Shown here: positions 9,093 through 17,171 of the stretch, piece by piece
How positions within the stretch are numbered: the stretch's first letter is position 1
Layout of the letters: each line of letters opens with the position of its first letter
Assembly: GCF_002245695.1 (NCBI RefSeq)
Contig: NZ_NOII01000003.1
Coordinates: 124,001 to 188,000, forward strand
Direction: 5' to 3'
DNA length: 64,000 bases
Source: Fictibacillus aquaticus
Lineage (GTDB): Bacteria > Bacillota > Bacilli > Bacillales > Fictibacillaceae
The notes under the pieces: generated by a model
Seen by the model: only the letters and a program-made list of their open reading frames with translations
Database searches by the model: none
What the model was told of the DNA's origin: nothing
Position numbers and translations under genes: made by a program

Positions 9093-9677
9093 ATGAAAAG
9101 ATATTGGTTATTAATGCTTATGCTATTTGTATTATTAATGGGATGCAGTGAGAAAGCCTCGTCTAAGGAAGAGACAAAGCAGCCAATAAATGAAACGAGC
9201 AAAACTGAAAAGAAGGAAGAAAAGACGAAAGACATGTCTTTTAAAGAAAAACAGCTCTACATCATTCAATTCATAAACAAGGATATTGAAGAAGTTTCAG
9301 TGCATGAAGTTGAAGCTAAACAAGCATTAGCAACGGTCTCTGGCAAAAATTATAAGAGTGATGAAGAAATGTACGGTGTACTGACTAGTCAAGTGATACC
9401 AGTCTATGAAAAAGCAAGGGATACGGCTGAAAAACTAGATCCCAAATTAGAAGAACTAGAGCCGCTTACAGACCGGGTTAAAGAGGCGACGAGTATATAC
9501 TATGAGGCATTGCTGATTCAGAAAGAGGCGCTTGAAAAACAAGATAAGAACTTGATTGATCAGGCAAATGCGAAAGTCATGGAATACAGCGCTATTATTA
9601 ATCAGCATCATGCTGAAATGGAGAAGCTGGCTAAGACTTATAAAGTAGATTATAAGCCTCACCCTGGAATACAGTAA
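9093..9677 (+). CDS. Small lipoprotein, unknown function
   Basis: MKRYWLLMLMLFVLLMGC is a clear lipoprotein signal peptide with lipobox LLMGC (Cys 18), so the mature protein should be anchored on the outer face of the membrane. After the Cys there is a Lys/Glu/Ser-rich linker (to ~residue 48), then a mostly helical, charged domain of about 145 residues with coiled-coil-like Leu/Glu patterns. AGAAGGAG precedes the ATG. I do not recognise a named family. It is monocistronic between two terminators. Confidence 0.82.
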   Translation: MKRYWLLMLMLFVLLMGCSEKASSKEETKQPINETSKTEKKEEKTKDMSFKEKQLYIIQFINKDIEEVSVHEVEAKQALATVSGKNYKSDEEMYGVLTSQVIPVYEKARDTAEKLDPKLEELEPLTDRVKEATSIYYEALLIQKEALEKQDKNLIDQANAKVMEYSAIINQHHAEMEKLAKTYKVDYKPHPGIQ

Positions 9678-9683
9678 TTCAAA

Positions 9684-9725
9684 CAAAAACAGCGAAACCG
9701 AACAATCGGCTTCGCTGTTTTTTTA
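9684..9725. terminator. Bidirectional terminator
   Basis: AAAAACAGCGAAACCG and CGGCTTCGCTGTTTTT form a hairpin with a run of T on one side and A on the other, between the convergent lipoprotein and XRE genes. Confidence 0.8.
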
Positions 9726-9935
9726 TATTGACTCATCCTCCACATACTCCAGCAGATCTCCTGGCTGGCAGTCCAGTGCTTTGCACAGGGCATCGAGTGT
9801 TGATAAGCGAATTGCTTTTCCTTTTTCATTTTTCAAGATAGATAGGTTGGCGGGTGTGATGCCAATCGTGTCGGAAAGTGTGTTGAGCGAGATTTTCCGC
9901 TTGGCCATCATGACATCCAGGTTGATTTTTATCAT
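9723..9935 (-). CDS. XRE-family helix-turn-helix regulator (YozG-like)
   Basis: A 70-residue protein that is almost entirely a Cro/CI-type HTH: AKRKISLNTLSDTIGITPAN, then the recognition helix LSILKN, then LSTLDALCKALDCQPGDLLEY. ATG 9935 lies 6 bases after AAGGAG; an in-frame GTG one codon upstream is less well spaced. It is just downstream of a DUF2975 membrane protein gene (18-base gap), a pairing that is common in Bacillaceae, where the two probably act as a small regulatory module. Confidence 0.88.
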   Translation of the reverse strand: MIKINLDVMMAKRKISLNTLSDTIGITPANLSILKNEKGKAIRLSTLDALCKALDCQPGDLLEYVEDESI

Positions 9936-9953
9936 CACATTCTCCTTAAATCA

Positions 9954-10520
9954 CTAGATTGTGTGTTTGTTTTCTTCTACAGCAATGACCGCTTTTTTCA
10001 AAGCCAGTGAAAAAATAATGAGCACGATGCCGTTTATGACATAGTCAGCGAATTGAATGTTAGAGTATGAGATTGTTGCATTCGCAATCTGCACATCCGA
10101 AAGGGATCTGTTAATCAGAATACCTTCAATCAGAGAGGAAGCAGCTCCGATAATCATAATGGTTAATCCCATTTTCATGAGGATGGACACATTTTCAATC
10201 ATGAACAGGCTGTCTGTGTGGATGTTCTTCAAAAGCTTGTGCATGAACCACAGGAACAAGACGACAACAGCAAAAGTAGTGATTGTGGAAACTAATGATA
10301 ACATGAGGAACGATTTTTGACTGTAAACAGCAGGCTGCTCGTGAAAGTTTAGGTTGAGGTAAGAAAAGATCGGTTCCACCTCGCCGAGTGATTTGGTAAT
10401 CGCACTGTCTGGTGCAAAGACTCTAAAAGAATCTAATACAATGATCAACATTCCAAAAGCGGATAGTACGTAAAACAGGATGATACTGATTTTTGATAAA
10501 ACTTTAAACAGATTAGTCAT
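9954..10520 (-). CDS. DUF2975 membrane protein
   Basis: Four hydrophobic segments are visible (around residues 9-30, 64-85, 107-130 and 150-175), and the conserved region between the second and third (DSLFMIENVSILMKMG) is typical of DUF2975. The start is uncertain: ATG 10520 is 10 bases after AAAAGGGG, while TTG 10529 is 4 bases after it. It forms a likely operon with the HTH gene downstream. Function is not established; a membrane-linked regulator partner is a reasonable inference. Confidence 0.8.
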   Translation of the reverse strand: MTNLFKVLSKISIILFYVLSAFGMLIIVLDSFRVFAPDSAITKSLGEVEPIFSYLNLNFHEQPAVYSQKSFLMLSLVSTITTFAVVVLFLWFMHKLLKNIHTDSLFMIENVSILMKMGLTIMIIGAASSLIEGILINRSLSDVQIANATISYSNIQFADYVINGIVLIIFSLALKKAVIAVEENKHTI

Positions 10521-10581
10521 TTTCAACAAACCCCTTTTCCTTATTTATACATAAAGAATAAAACATGGTAATTTAAAAATC

Positions 10582-10616
10582 AATAAAAATTTATTGTTTT
10601 TCAATAAATTTTTATT
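10582..10616. repeat. Perfect 15-bp inverted repeat
   Basis: AATAAAAATTTATTG (10582-10596) and CAATAAATTTTTATT (10602-10616) are exact inverted copies around five T. It lies in the intergenic region between the divergent DUF2975/XRE operon and the GNAT gene, so it may be an operator or a hairpin. Confidence 0.7.
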
Positions 10617-10699
10617 ATTTAGCGTGATATTTAAAATTAATTTTACAAATTGTGTTAATGTAAAAGGTGCAATTAAACGTACAAGCAGGGGGAGACATA

Positions 10700-11122
10700 A
10701 TGAATTTTCAAATTTCAAAAGAGATTAATGAGAGTGCAAAAAGCCATATTAATCATCAGCTTTATGAATATAATCTGAAGCACTTTCCGGAGGATTTAAG
10801 AGGAAGATATCAAGAGGTTAATTTGTACCTTTTGGATGAAGAGAGCAATGTTCGCGGCGGGATTTTAGGAGAAATCTGCTGGAACTGGCTGGAGATTCAT
10901 ACGCTCATGGTTGATGAAGATTTACGAAAACATGGGTATGGATCAAAGCTATTGTATGAGGCTGAACAAATTGCCAGAGAGAAAAAATGTGATTTTATCA
11001 AGGTTGAAACGTTAAGCTTTCAGGCATTAGAGTTTTACAAAAAGCATGGTTATGAAGAGTTTGGTGTTCTGGATAATGTAGGCAGGGATTATCAGCATCA
11101 TTATTTGAAGAAGGATTTATAG
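10700..11122 (+). CDS. GNAT-family N-acetyltransferase
   Basis: 140 residues with the GNAT acetyl-CoA motif A, VDEDLRKHGYGSKLLYEAE (R/Q-x-x-G-x-G/A pattern), and the C-terminal FYKKHGYEEFG strand-helix typical of small-molecule acetyltransferases. ATG 10700 follows GGGGGAGA; an earlier in-frame start has no ribosome site. The substrate is unknown. It is followed by its own terminator. Confidence 0.87.
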   Translation: MNFQISKEINESAKSHINHQLYEYNLKHFPEDLRGRYQEVNLYLLDEESNVRGGILGEICWNWLEIHTLMVDEDLRKHGYGSKLLYEAEQIAREKKCDFIKVETLSFQALEFYKKHGYEEFGVLDNVGRDYQHHYLKKDL

Positions 11123-11133
11123 AGCTAAATTTT

Positions 11134-11165
11134 ACGTCCAGAGAAAAAATCTCTGGGCGTTTTAA
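11134..11165 (+). terminator. Rho-independent terminator
   Basis: ACGTCCAGAG and CTCTGGGCGT form a hairpin with an A-rich loop, followed by TTTT. Confidence 0.7.
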
Positions 11166-11249
11166 ATCTGCAGCGAAAGAACCCTCAAGGATGATCACGA
11201 ACGTTTTAAAGGGAACGCTGCGTGAATAAAAAAATAAGGAATGAAGTGC

Positions 11250-11276
11250 TGTCACAAAACAACGCTCTATCTCGTT
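11250..11276 (+). promoter_or_regulatory. ECF41-type promoter
   Basis: TGTCACA (11250-11256), 16 bases, then CGTT (11273-11276). This fits the known ECF41 consensus (TGTCACA, 16 bases, CGTC) at 3 of 4 bases in the -10. It lies 26 bases before the oxidoreductase start, upstream of the operon that encodes an ECF41 factor, so autoregulation is likely. Confidence 0.8.
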
Positions 11277-11301
11277 TTATTTACAAACAGATAGAGGAGC
11301 G

Positions 11302-12486
11302 ATGGAAATAATGGAGAAAACATGTGTTATTGTAGGCGGCGGCTATGCCGGCATCCATGCGGTTAAAGCGGTGCAGAAGGCTTTTAAAGGGAGAGCAATC
11401 AAGATTGTTTTGATTGATAAAAATTCTTACCATGTCCGGAAGGTGCTTCTTTTTAAGCCTGCTGTTAAAGATGAGGATATTAAAATTCCTTTTAGCGAAA
11501 TCTTTCCTGAAGGTGTGGATATTATTCAAGCGTGCGTTCAGTCACTTTTTTCGGAAAATAAAATGCTGCGGTGCTTAGATTCAGCAGGAGAAACCTTTGA
11601 TATCCACTATGACTATCTAGTGCTAGCTGCAGGCAGTGTCGTTCGCGAGCCAGAGACTGATCGTGGGGGAATTGCGCTTAGTGGAATTGATGCAGCTCAG
11701 CAAATCAACAAAGCTTGGCGAGCTAACCTAAAAGCTGCCGTGACAGAAACCGATAAGCAGAAAAAGCAGAGTCTACTGTCTATCTCAGTGGCTGGTGCTG
11801 GGCTGAGCGGTATCGAAACAGCAGCAGAGCTCGCTTATAGCATTCGTGCTTACGCAAAAGAGCTTGGACTAGAAGAACGTGAAGTGAATATATATTTGAT
11901 GAACGCTCAAAATAGGCTGTTTTTAGATGGACCATCAAGTGTTGGGGATAAGCTTGAACGAGATTTGAAAGAAGCTGGTGTAAAGGTTTGCCATAACAGC
12001 AGGGTACTGCGGGCGTCAGGTGGAAAGGTGCAGCTAGAAAACGGAAATGAAATGTTAAGTGATCTATGTGTGTGGACACTTGGTCTGCAGCCAAACCCGA
12101 TGCTGCAGCAGATGAACGTTCCATTGAACGCGGACGGTAAAGTGATCGTCGATTCAAGCTACAGAGTGAAGGGGTTGCCTAGCGTGTACAGCGTAGGTGA
12201 CTGTGCGCATATTGTGGACGCTGTCAGCGGAAAGCCTGATAAGATGACGTGTAAAGAAGCGGGCGCACAAGCTGCAAGGCTTGGGCAGGTGATTTTAGCT
12301 GATATTAAAGGAATCAAGGCTCCTTTACACAAAAGTTATAGGGACACCTATTGCTGGAGTATCGGGCCGGATAAGGGGATGGGCTGGGTCTCGAAATGGG
12401 GATTGAACGTTATGATTACTGGAAAGCTTGGCTTGAAAATGAGGAAATTCACGTGGGACATAGCGAGTCTATTAAGAATCTATTAA
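11302..12486 (+). CDS. NAD(P)/FAD-dependent oxidoreductase (NDH-2-like)
   Basis: A 394-residue pyridine nucleotide-disulphide reductase-type flavoprotein: FAD-binding VIVGGGYAGI at the N-terminus, a second Rossmann motif VAGAGLSGIE (~residue 166) for NAD(P)H, and the late FAD motif VYSVGDCAHI (~residue 295). Overall layout resembles type II NADH dehydrogenases, but the C-terminus is short and lacks a clear membrane helix. The next gene starts within 30 bases. ECF41 factors are known to sit beside oxidoreductases, carboxymuconolactone decarboxylases or epimerases, so this is the expected partner. The exact start (11302 or ATG 11311) is unsure because GAGGAG is only 2 bases from the first ATG. 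Confidence 0.88.
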   Translation: MEIMEKTCVIVGGGYAGIHAVKAVQKAFKGRAIKIVLIDKNSYHVRKVLLFKPAVKDEDIKIPFSEIFPEGVDIIQACVQSLFSENKMLRCLDSAGETFDIHYDYLVLAAGSVVREPETDRGGIALSGIDAAQQINKAWRANLKAAVTETDKQKKQSLLSISVAGAGLSGIETAAELAYSIRAYAKELGLEEREVNIYLMNAQNRLFLDGPSSVGDKLERDLKEAGVKVCHNSRVLRASGGKVQLENGNEMLSDLCVWTLGLQPNPMLQQMNVPLNADGKVIVDSSYRVKGLPSVYSVGDCAHIVDAVSGKPDKMTCKEAGAQAARLGQVILADIKGIKAPLHKSYRDTYCWSIGPDKGMGWVSKWGLNVMITGKLGLKMRKFTWDIASLLRIY

Positions 12487-12512
12487 GAAGCTGAGTGAGG
12501 GCAGGGGATGAA

Positions 12513-13373
12513 ATGCACGACCTGTACGAGTCGTATCAACCATTGCTGTTTAAGATCGCTTATCAAATGACCGGCTCCATCAATGACGCAGAGGATGTTG
12601 TGCAAGATGTGTATTTGAAAATGTACGGTATGAAAAAACAAGTACAGGAGCCAAAAGCGTATTTATGCAGAATGGTGACGAATCACTGTTTGGACTTGTT
12701 AAAATCGGCGCGCAAACGGCGGGAGCACTATGTTGGGGAATGGCTGCCTGAACCGATCATGGTTTCAGACAACGAATTTTTTGATAGTGTCTATCAAGGC
12801 CAGCAATTGTCATACGCAATGCTCGTTTTGATGGAGAAGCTGTCACCTGCAGAACGAGCGGTGTACGTATTGCGTGAGGCGTTCGGTTTCGGATATAAAG
12901 AAATTGCTGAGTTAATGGAAAAAAGTGAGTCCAATTGCCGTAAGCTGTTCAGCCGGGCAAACGAAAAAATGGGCATTACAGAAGAACACGCTGTTTTGTT
13001 AGAAAAAGAAAGTGAAGCATGGGTCAGCCGGCTTCTCCATGCATTTGGGAATGGAAACATAGAGTCCGTCTTAGCGATATTATCTGAAGATGTTGTGCTC
13101 ATATCAGATGGCGGAGGAAAAGCTGTTGCAGCGCTTCACCCGATCACATCGAGAGAGCGAGTTGCAAAGTTCCTTTTTGGCTTGTTAAAACAAATACCGC
13201 AATATGACGGGAACATTTCGTTTGAGGTGAAGAACATTAACGGTCAGGCTGGCATCGTCGTCCTATCTGATAGGGAGATCATTACGGCCATCCTGCTGCA
13301 TACTTCAAATGACCGCATTCAAAACCTTTATTTTATCCGAAACCCAGATAAGCTGGCTAAAATGGGGCGCTAA
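12513..13373 (+). CDS. ECF41-group sigma factor with SnoaL-like C-terminal domain
   Basis: 286 residues: sigma-2 (YESYQPLLFKIAYQMTGS...), sigma-4 (LSPAERAVYVLREAFGFGYK, then IAELMEKSESNCRKLFSRA), then a ~120-residue NTF2/SnoaL-like extension. The three signatures of group ECF41 are all present: WLPEP in the linker between sigma-2 and sigma-4, DGGGK in the extension and NPDKL near the C-terminus. In this group the fused extension regulates activity in place of a separate anti-sigma factor. ATG 12513 follows AGGGG at 5 bases; an upstream GTG has no ribosome site. It shares an operon with the oxidoreductase. Confidence 0.93.
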   Translation: MHDLYESYQPLLFKIAYQMTGSINDAEDVVQDVYLKMYGMKKQVQEPKAYLCRMVTNHCLDLLKSARKRREHYVGEWLPEPIMVSDNEFFDSVYQGQQLSYAMLVLMEKLSPAERAVYVLREAFGFGYKEIAELMEKSESNCRKLFSRANEKMGITEEHAVLLEKESEAWVSRLLHAFGNGNIESVLAILSEDVVLISDGGGKAVAALHPITSRERVAKFLFGLLKQIPQYDGNISFEVKNINGQAGIVVLSDREIITAILLHTSNDRIQNLYFIRNPDKLAKMGR

Positions 13374-13379
13374 AGATCT

Positions 13380-13450
13380 CCGGGGTCCGGTACCACAAAC
13401 AAGAAAAAGCGGCTATTCCGCCGTTTTTCTCGTTTGGTACCGGACCCCGG
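13380..13450. repeat. Hairpin element R2 (GGGGTCCGGTACC ends)
   Basis: CCGGGGTCCGGTACCA and TGGTACCGGACCCCGG flank an interior that also pairs with itself (CAAAC/GTTTG, GAAAAA/TTTTTC, GCGG/CCGC), giving one long hairpin just after the ECF41 gene stop. It may double as a terminator. Confidence 0.85.
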
Positions 13451-13462
13451 TCTCGTTTTATA

Positions 13463-13648
13463 CTAACGAACCTCTCTTTTTGCTCTCAACCATCTGAAAA
13501 GTTTATAAAGCCAAAATGCAGCAAAGCCCCCCATTACTAAACTATTAAAGACGGTTTTAAATGTATAAGATACGCTGTCTAGATTATTGATCACCATGAT
13601 TAACATTATGACTACTAAAGCTAGTACGTTATTAATTTTATTATTCAT
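13463..13648 (-). CDS. Small two-helix membrane protein, hypothetical
   Basis: 61 residues with two hydrophobic segments (VLALVVIMLIMVI and LVMGGFAAFWLYKLF) and a basic C-terminus (RWLRAKREVR). It starts 15 bases downstream of the serine hydrolase gene on the same strand, but the ribosome site is weak (GGGA). No family recognised; it may be a real small membrane protein co-transcribed with the hydrolase. Confidence 0.5.
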   Translation of the reverse strand: MNNKINNVLALVVIMLIMVINNLDSVSYTFKTVFNSLVMGGFAAFWLYKLFRWLRAKREVR

Positions 13649-13663
13649 GATTGTTGAATCCCA

Positions 13664-15277
13664 TCAGTTGCTGCTCAGCAGTGACAACTCACTGGCTTGC
13701 TGTTTCGGATACCGCCAAGCGAAGACGAATTCCAGCGTAATCGTGCCGTTCACATCTGTAAAATTGATCACTCCATACTCTTGGGTCATGAACAAGTTCT
13801 TTGTGATAGGGCGGCAGGTCTGCTCTTTGTTATTGTGAACTTCTTTTAAGATTAAAGCTTCACCGTCGATTGAAATCTCGTACGATTCTTTTCCGCTGCC
13901 ATAGACCCCAGTCCATTCTTCCCAATCCGATGGTTCAGGCTTATAGGTTGGCAGAAATTCTGGACATCCCTTGCTGTTGACCATGATGGTTTTTGAGCTT
14001 TGACCTGGGATCTGAGCAGGCAGTCCAACTGTAAAAGGCGTGTGGCCTTCAGCATCATGTGCAAAATAGGTGTCGCTGCTGTGGCGGACAAGCTTAAACT
14101 CCTGGTCGTTGTGCTTTAAAAAAACTTCCCCTTCACGTTTCTCAAGGTGGATAATTCCATAATAGCTGTGCAGATATGACCCTTCATACAATGCCCAGTC
14201 TGGTGTGCTGCCATCATCTGAGCTATCTTGGCGCGCACTCTCCACAGTTTCCCCTTTTAGAAGTTCGTCCACGATTTCATAGCCCGCTTGGAAAATGTTT
14301 TCGCCGTTTGCTAGTGCAATAACAGCGATTCCTTTTTCCGGAACTAGGATAAACTGGCTTGAATACTCATGGCTGTATTGCCCATAATGCCAGAAGCGGT
14401 CGATGCCGTCTTTGTTTTCCTGGAAAAACGTGATCCCGCACCCACCGTCTGTCGGCGTGTACCATTTGCTTTGCTGCGTTCTCATCTCTGCTACGGATTC
14501 CTCTGAGAGCAGCTGTTTGCCATCATACATACCGTCTTGAAGGTGCAGCATAGCGAACTTGCTGAGGTCTTCAATCGATGAAAACGCATAGTACGAGGGA
14601 TAACAAGCTTTGTTATTGTACATCTGATGCTCGATGGCTCGATGTTCTCCGTCATTTGCAGGACCGTGTGGCAGCGCCAGCGGATACGTCATTGCTTTTA
14701 GCGGATCGTATGTTGTCTGGTTCATTTGCAGCGGTTTGAAAAGCAGCTCCTCCATGAGTGCAGCGAACGGCTTTTGTGTGACATGCTCAGCGACATAGCC
14801 TGCAATATTTAGAGAGTGGTTGCCATACGAATATGCCGTACCTGGGTGGAAATGAATGTGCACTGTCGGAACAGTTTCTTTCATGTAGCCTTCAAGGTCG
14901 GTTGTTATACCGTCACCGCCAGTCGGCAGTCCGGAAGAGTGCGACAGCAGCATGCGGATCGTGATCAGCTTAGAAAGCTCGGTGTCTGCAGTCGTGAACC
15001 ATGGAACATAATGCTGAACAGGCTGATCGAGATCAATGAGTCCTTGTTCTACGAGCATCATGATAACAGTGCCAGTGAAAAGCTTGCTGACAGAGGCGAT
15101 CCGGAAGAGAGTATTGGCCGATACAGGAGAACCCCAGCCTTCCGTATTTGTCATGCCGAATCCTTGTGAGAGGATCAGTTCATTATCTTTTATCACCGCA
15201 ACAGCGGTGCCGGGTATATTGTTTGTTTTCATTGAGTCTTCAATGATGTTTTGGATATTGTCTATTAAATGTGACAT
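13664..15277 (-). CDS. Serine hydrolase, class C beta-lactamase/penicillin-binding family
   Basis: The N-terminal ~340 residues match the beta-lactamase fold used by esterases and D-aminopeptidases: catalytic SVSK (SxxK, ~residue 58), YGN (YxN, ~residue 153) and a later HYGQYSHEY segment. A C-terminal ~170-residue beta-rich domain repeats a lipocalin-like pattern seen in PbpE/EstB relatives. There is no signal peptide, so a cytoplasmic role is likely. ATG 15277 (MSHLIDN) follows AGGGGAGA; an in-frame longer start lacks a ribosome site. The substrate is not evident. Confidence 0.85.
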   Translation of the reverse strand: MSHLIDNIQNIIEDSMKTNNIPGTAVAVIKDNELILSQGFGMTNTEGWGSPVSANTLFRIASVSKLFTGTVIMMLVEQGLIDLDQPVQHYVPWFTTADTELSKLITIRMLLSHSSGLPTGGDGITTDLEGYMKETVPTVHIHFHPGTAYSYGNHSLNIAGYVAEHVTQKPFAALMEELLFKPLQMNQTTYDPLKAMTYPLALPHGPANDGEHRAIEHQMYNNKACYPSYYAFSSIEDLSKFAMLHLQDGMYDGKQLLSEESVAEMRTQQSKWYTPTDGGCGITFFQENKDGIDRFWHYGQYSHEYSSQFILVPEKGIAVIALANGENIFQAGYEIVDELLKGETVESARQDSSDDGSTPDWALYEGSYLHSYYGIIHLEKREGEVFLKHNDQEFKLVRHSSDTYFAHDAEGHTPFTVGLPAQIPGQSSKTIMVNSKGCPEFLPTYKPEPSDWEEWTGVYGSGKESYEISIDGEALILKEVHNNKEQTCRPITKNLFMTQEYGVINFTDVNGTITLEFVFAWRYPKQQASELSLLSSN

Positions 15278-15429
15278 GGCAGTTTCTCCCCTATAATTTC
15301 TTAATAACCTGTAATACATTCAATTAATGAAGGAGAATATCCTTTTGGCTATAGAGAGATTTGAAGAGTTTTAAATTAGAATCATGTAAAATGAGAGCAT
15401 TATCACCTGCGCGGAAGGAGTTGTGGATT

Positions 15430-17031
15430 ATGTTAAGTCTTACCGATACTGTACAGGATGCAATTTTGTTATTCTCGTCAATGGGCAAGGATGTTCTCGA
15501 AATTCATGACCAGAATGGCGAGGCTGCAGGCGAGTTTTCCTTATCTGATCTTCATAAAGCTATTCAGCAAGGGAAACTGAACGAATCTTTGAAAGATTTT
15601 TTACGTGATCAATCATCGAGTGAATCAATTCATAAAAATCTTTCTGTTAATGAGAATGAGTACTCGAAGCTCCTAGGAAATCACGTATTCTCTGAAATCA
15701 TTAACTCTTTATATGATGGCGTTTATATCACGGATCATAACGGAATCACCGTTCAGGTGAATCACGCGTATGAACGGATAACAGGCATCAAAGCCGGTGA
15801 AGTGATAGGTCGCCACATGGATGAGCTTGTTAAAGCTGGTTTTATATCGAGATCTGTATCGGTTGAGGTTTTAAAAGAAAAAAGACCAATTACTAGAATG
15901 CAGACAATTAAAGATAAAAGAAAAATCATTGTGTCAGGAACGCCGATTTTTGGTAATAACCGAAACATTCTTTATGTCATTAACAGTGTTCGTGATATTA
16001 CGGAACTGCTCCATTTAAAGCATGAAATAGAAGAATTGCAGGATTTGAAGAAGCTGAGGCAAAATGCGAGACAGATGCATGTAAACACGTACGACAGTAT
16101 TCTAAATTCAACCATTATCAGCGATGAAACGCGAGAAGTATACGAGCTGGCTGAGCGTGTGGCTCAGACAGACGTTAAAGTATTGCTCCAAGGTGAAACA
16201 GGAGTAGGGAAAACGCTTGTCGCTAAGTTCATTCATCATAAAAGCAAACGAAAAGATGAAGCCTTTCTTGAACTGAACTGCGGTGCACTGCCGGCAAATT
16301 TAATTGAAGCTGAGTTATTTGGCTATGAAGCAGGAGCGTTTACAGGAGCTTCTTCTAAAGGGAAGAAAGGATTGCTAGAGCTTGCTCACCAGGGGACGCT
16401 GTTTTTGGATGAGATAGGAGACCTTCCGCTGGAACTACAGGTTAAGCTGTTAAAGGTAGTCGAGGAAAATAAATACATGCCGGTTGGCAGCACTGAAGTG
16501 AAATCAGTCGACGTTAGGATAATTGCTGCATCGCACAAAGATTTAGCGGAAATGGTGCAAAACGGATTATTTAGAGAAGATCTATACTACCGGCTGAGTG
16601 TAGTACCGATCACGCTTCCTCCTTTGCGCTCAAGAAGAAAAGAGATTATTCCATTCGTTCAGTATTATTTGAATGCATTCAATAAGAAATATCAATTCAC
16701 AAAAGAGTTCTCAATTGAGGCGCTTGATGTGCTGACCGAATATACATGGCCAGGCAATATCAGAGAGCTGATAAATTTAGTAGAACGTCTAGTAGTCACG
16801 ACAAATACGGACCAAATCGATGCAAAAGATCTTCCTGAAGGTGTGAAGACTCGCAGAAGTGAAAAAAATGAAGAAAGTACCTCTCTAAAAGATGCTGTTG
16901 AACACGTGGAGCGCCAGCTCATTACTAAAGCGTTAAAAAAATATAAAACGACTCGCAAGGCAGCAGAGGCACTGGATGTAAGCCAGTCCACCATCGTCCA
17001 AAAAATGAAAAGATGGGATAAAGTTGATTAA
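15430..17031 (+). CDS. Sigma-54-dependent transcriptional activator (PAS, AAA+, Fis)
   Basis: 533 residues. A short N-terminal sensor part is followed by a PAS domain (~100-205), a coiled linker, the AAA+ domain with Walker A GETGVGKT (~residue 255), the sigma-54 contact loop GAFTGA (302-307) and Walker B (LFLDEIG), and a C-terminal Fis-type HTH (TTRKAAEALDVSQSTIVQKM). ATG 15430 follows GGAAGGAG. A -24/-12 promoter lies right downstream, before the dehydrogenase operon, so it almost certainly activates that operon in response to a small molecule or redox signal sensed by the N-terminal domains. Confidence 0.93.
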   Translation: MLSLTDTVQDAILLFSSMGKDVLEIHDQNGEAAGEFSLSDLHKAIQQGKLNESLKDFLRDQSSSESIHKNLSVNENEYSKLLGNHVFSEIINSLYDGVYITDHNGITVQVNHAYERITGIKAGEVIGRHMDELVKAGFISRSVSVEVLKEKRPITRMQTIKDKRKIIVSGTPIFGNNRNILYVINSVRDITELLHLKHEIEELQDLKKLRQNARQMHVNTYDSILNSTIISDETREVYELAERVAQTDVKVLLQGETGVGKTLVAKFIHHKSKRKDEAFLELNCGALPANLIEAELFGYEAGAFTGASSKGKKGLLELAHQGTLFLDEIGDLPLELQVKLLKVVEENKYMPVGSTEVKSVDVRIIAASHKDLAEMVQNGLFREDLYYRLSVVPITLPPLRSRRKEIIPFVQYYLNAFNKKYQFTKEFSIEALDVLTEYTWPGNIRELINLVERLVVTTNTDQIDAKDLPEGVKTRRSEKNEESTSLKDAVEHVERQLITKALKKYKTTRKAAEALDVSQSTIVQKMKRWDKVD

Positions 17032-17068
17032 AAAACCAATCAAATGCAATCATTTGATTGGTTTTTTG
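17032..17068 (+). terminator. Rho-independent terminator
   Basis: AACCAATCAAATG and CATTTGATTGGTT are perfect arms followed by six T, directly after the activator gene stop. Confidence 0.9.
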
Positions 17069-17123
17069 TTCGTTCAATAATCGTCATCACCTTATTTTTG
17101 CTGTATTTTCTGAATTATTAGAC

Positions 17124-17140
17124 TTGGCATGCTTTTTGCA
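17124..17140 (+). promoter_or_regulatory. Sigma-54 promoter (-24/-12)
   Basis: TTGGCATGCTTTTTGCA matches the TGGCAC-N5-TTGCA consensus with one change in the -24 element. It is 31 bases before the alcohol dehydrogenase start and between the activator and its presumed targets. Confidence 0.9.
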
Positions 17141-17171
17141 AGACTAATAAGGAGAAAGGAGATTTGATATC

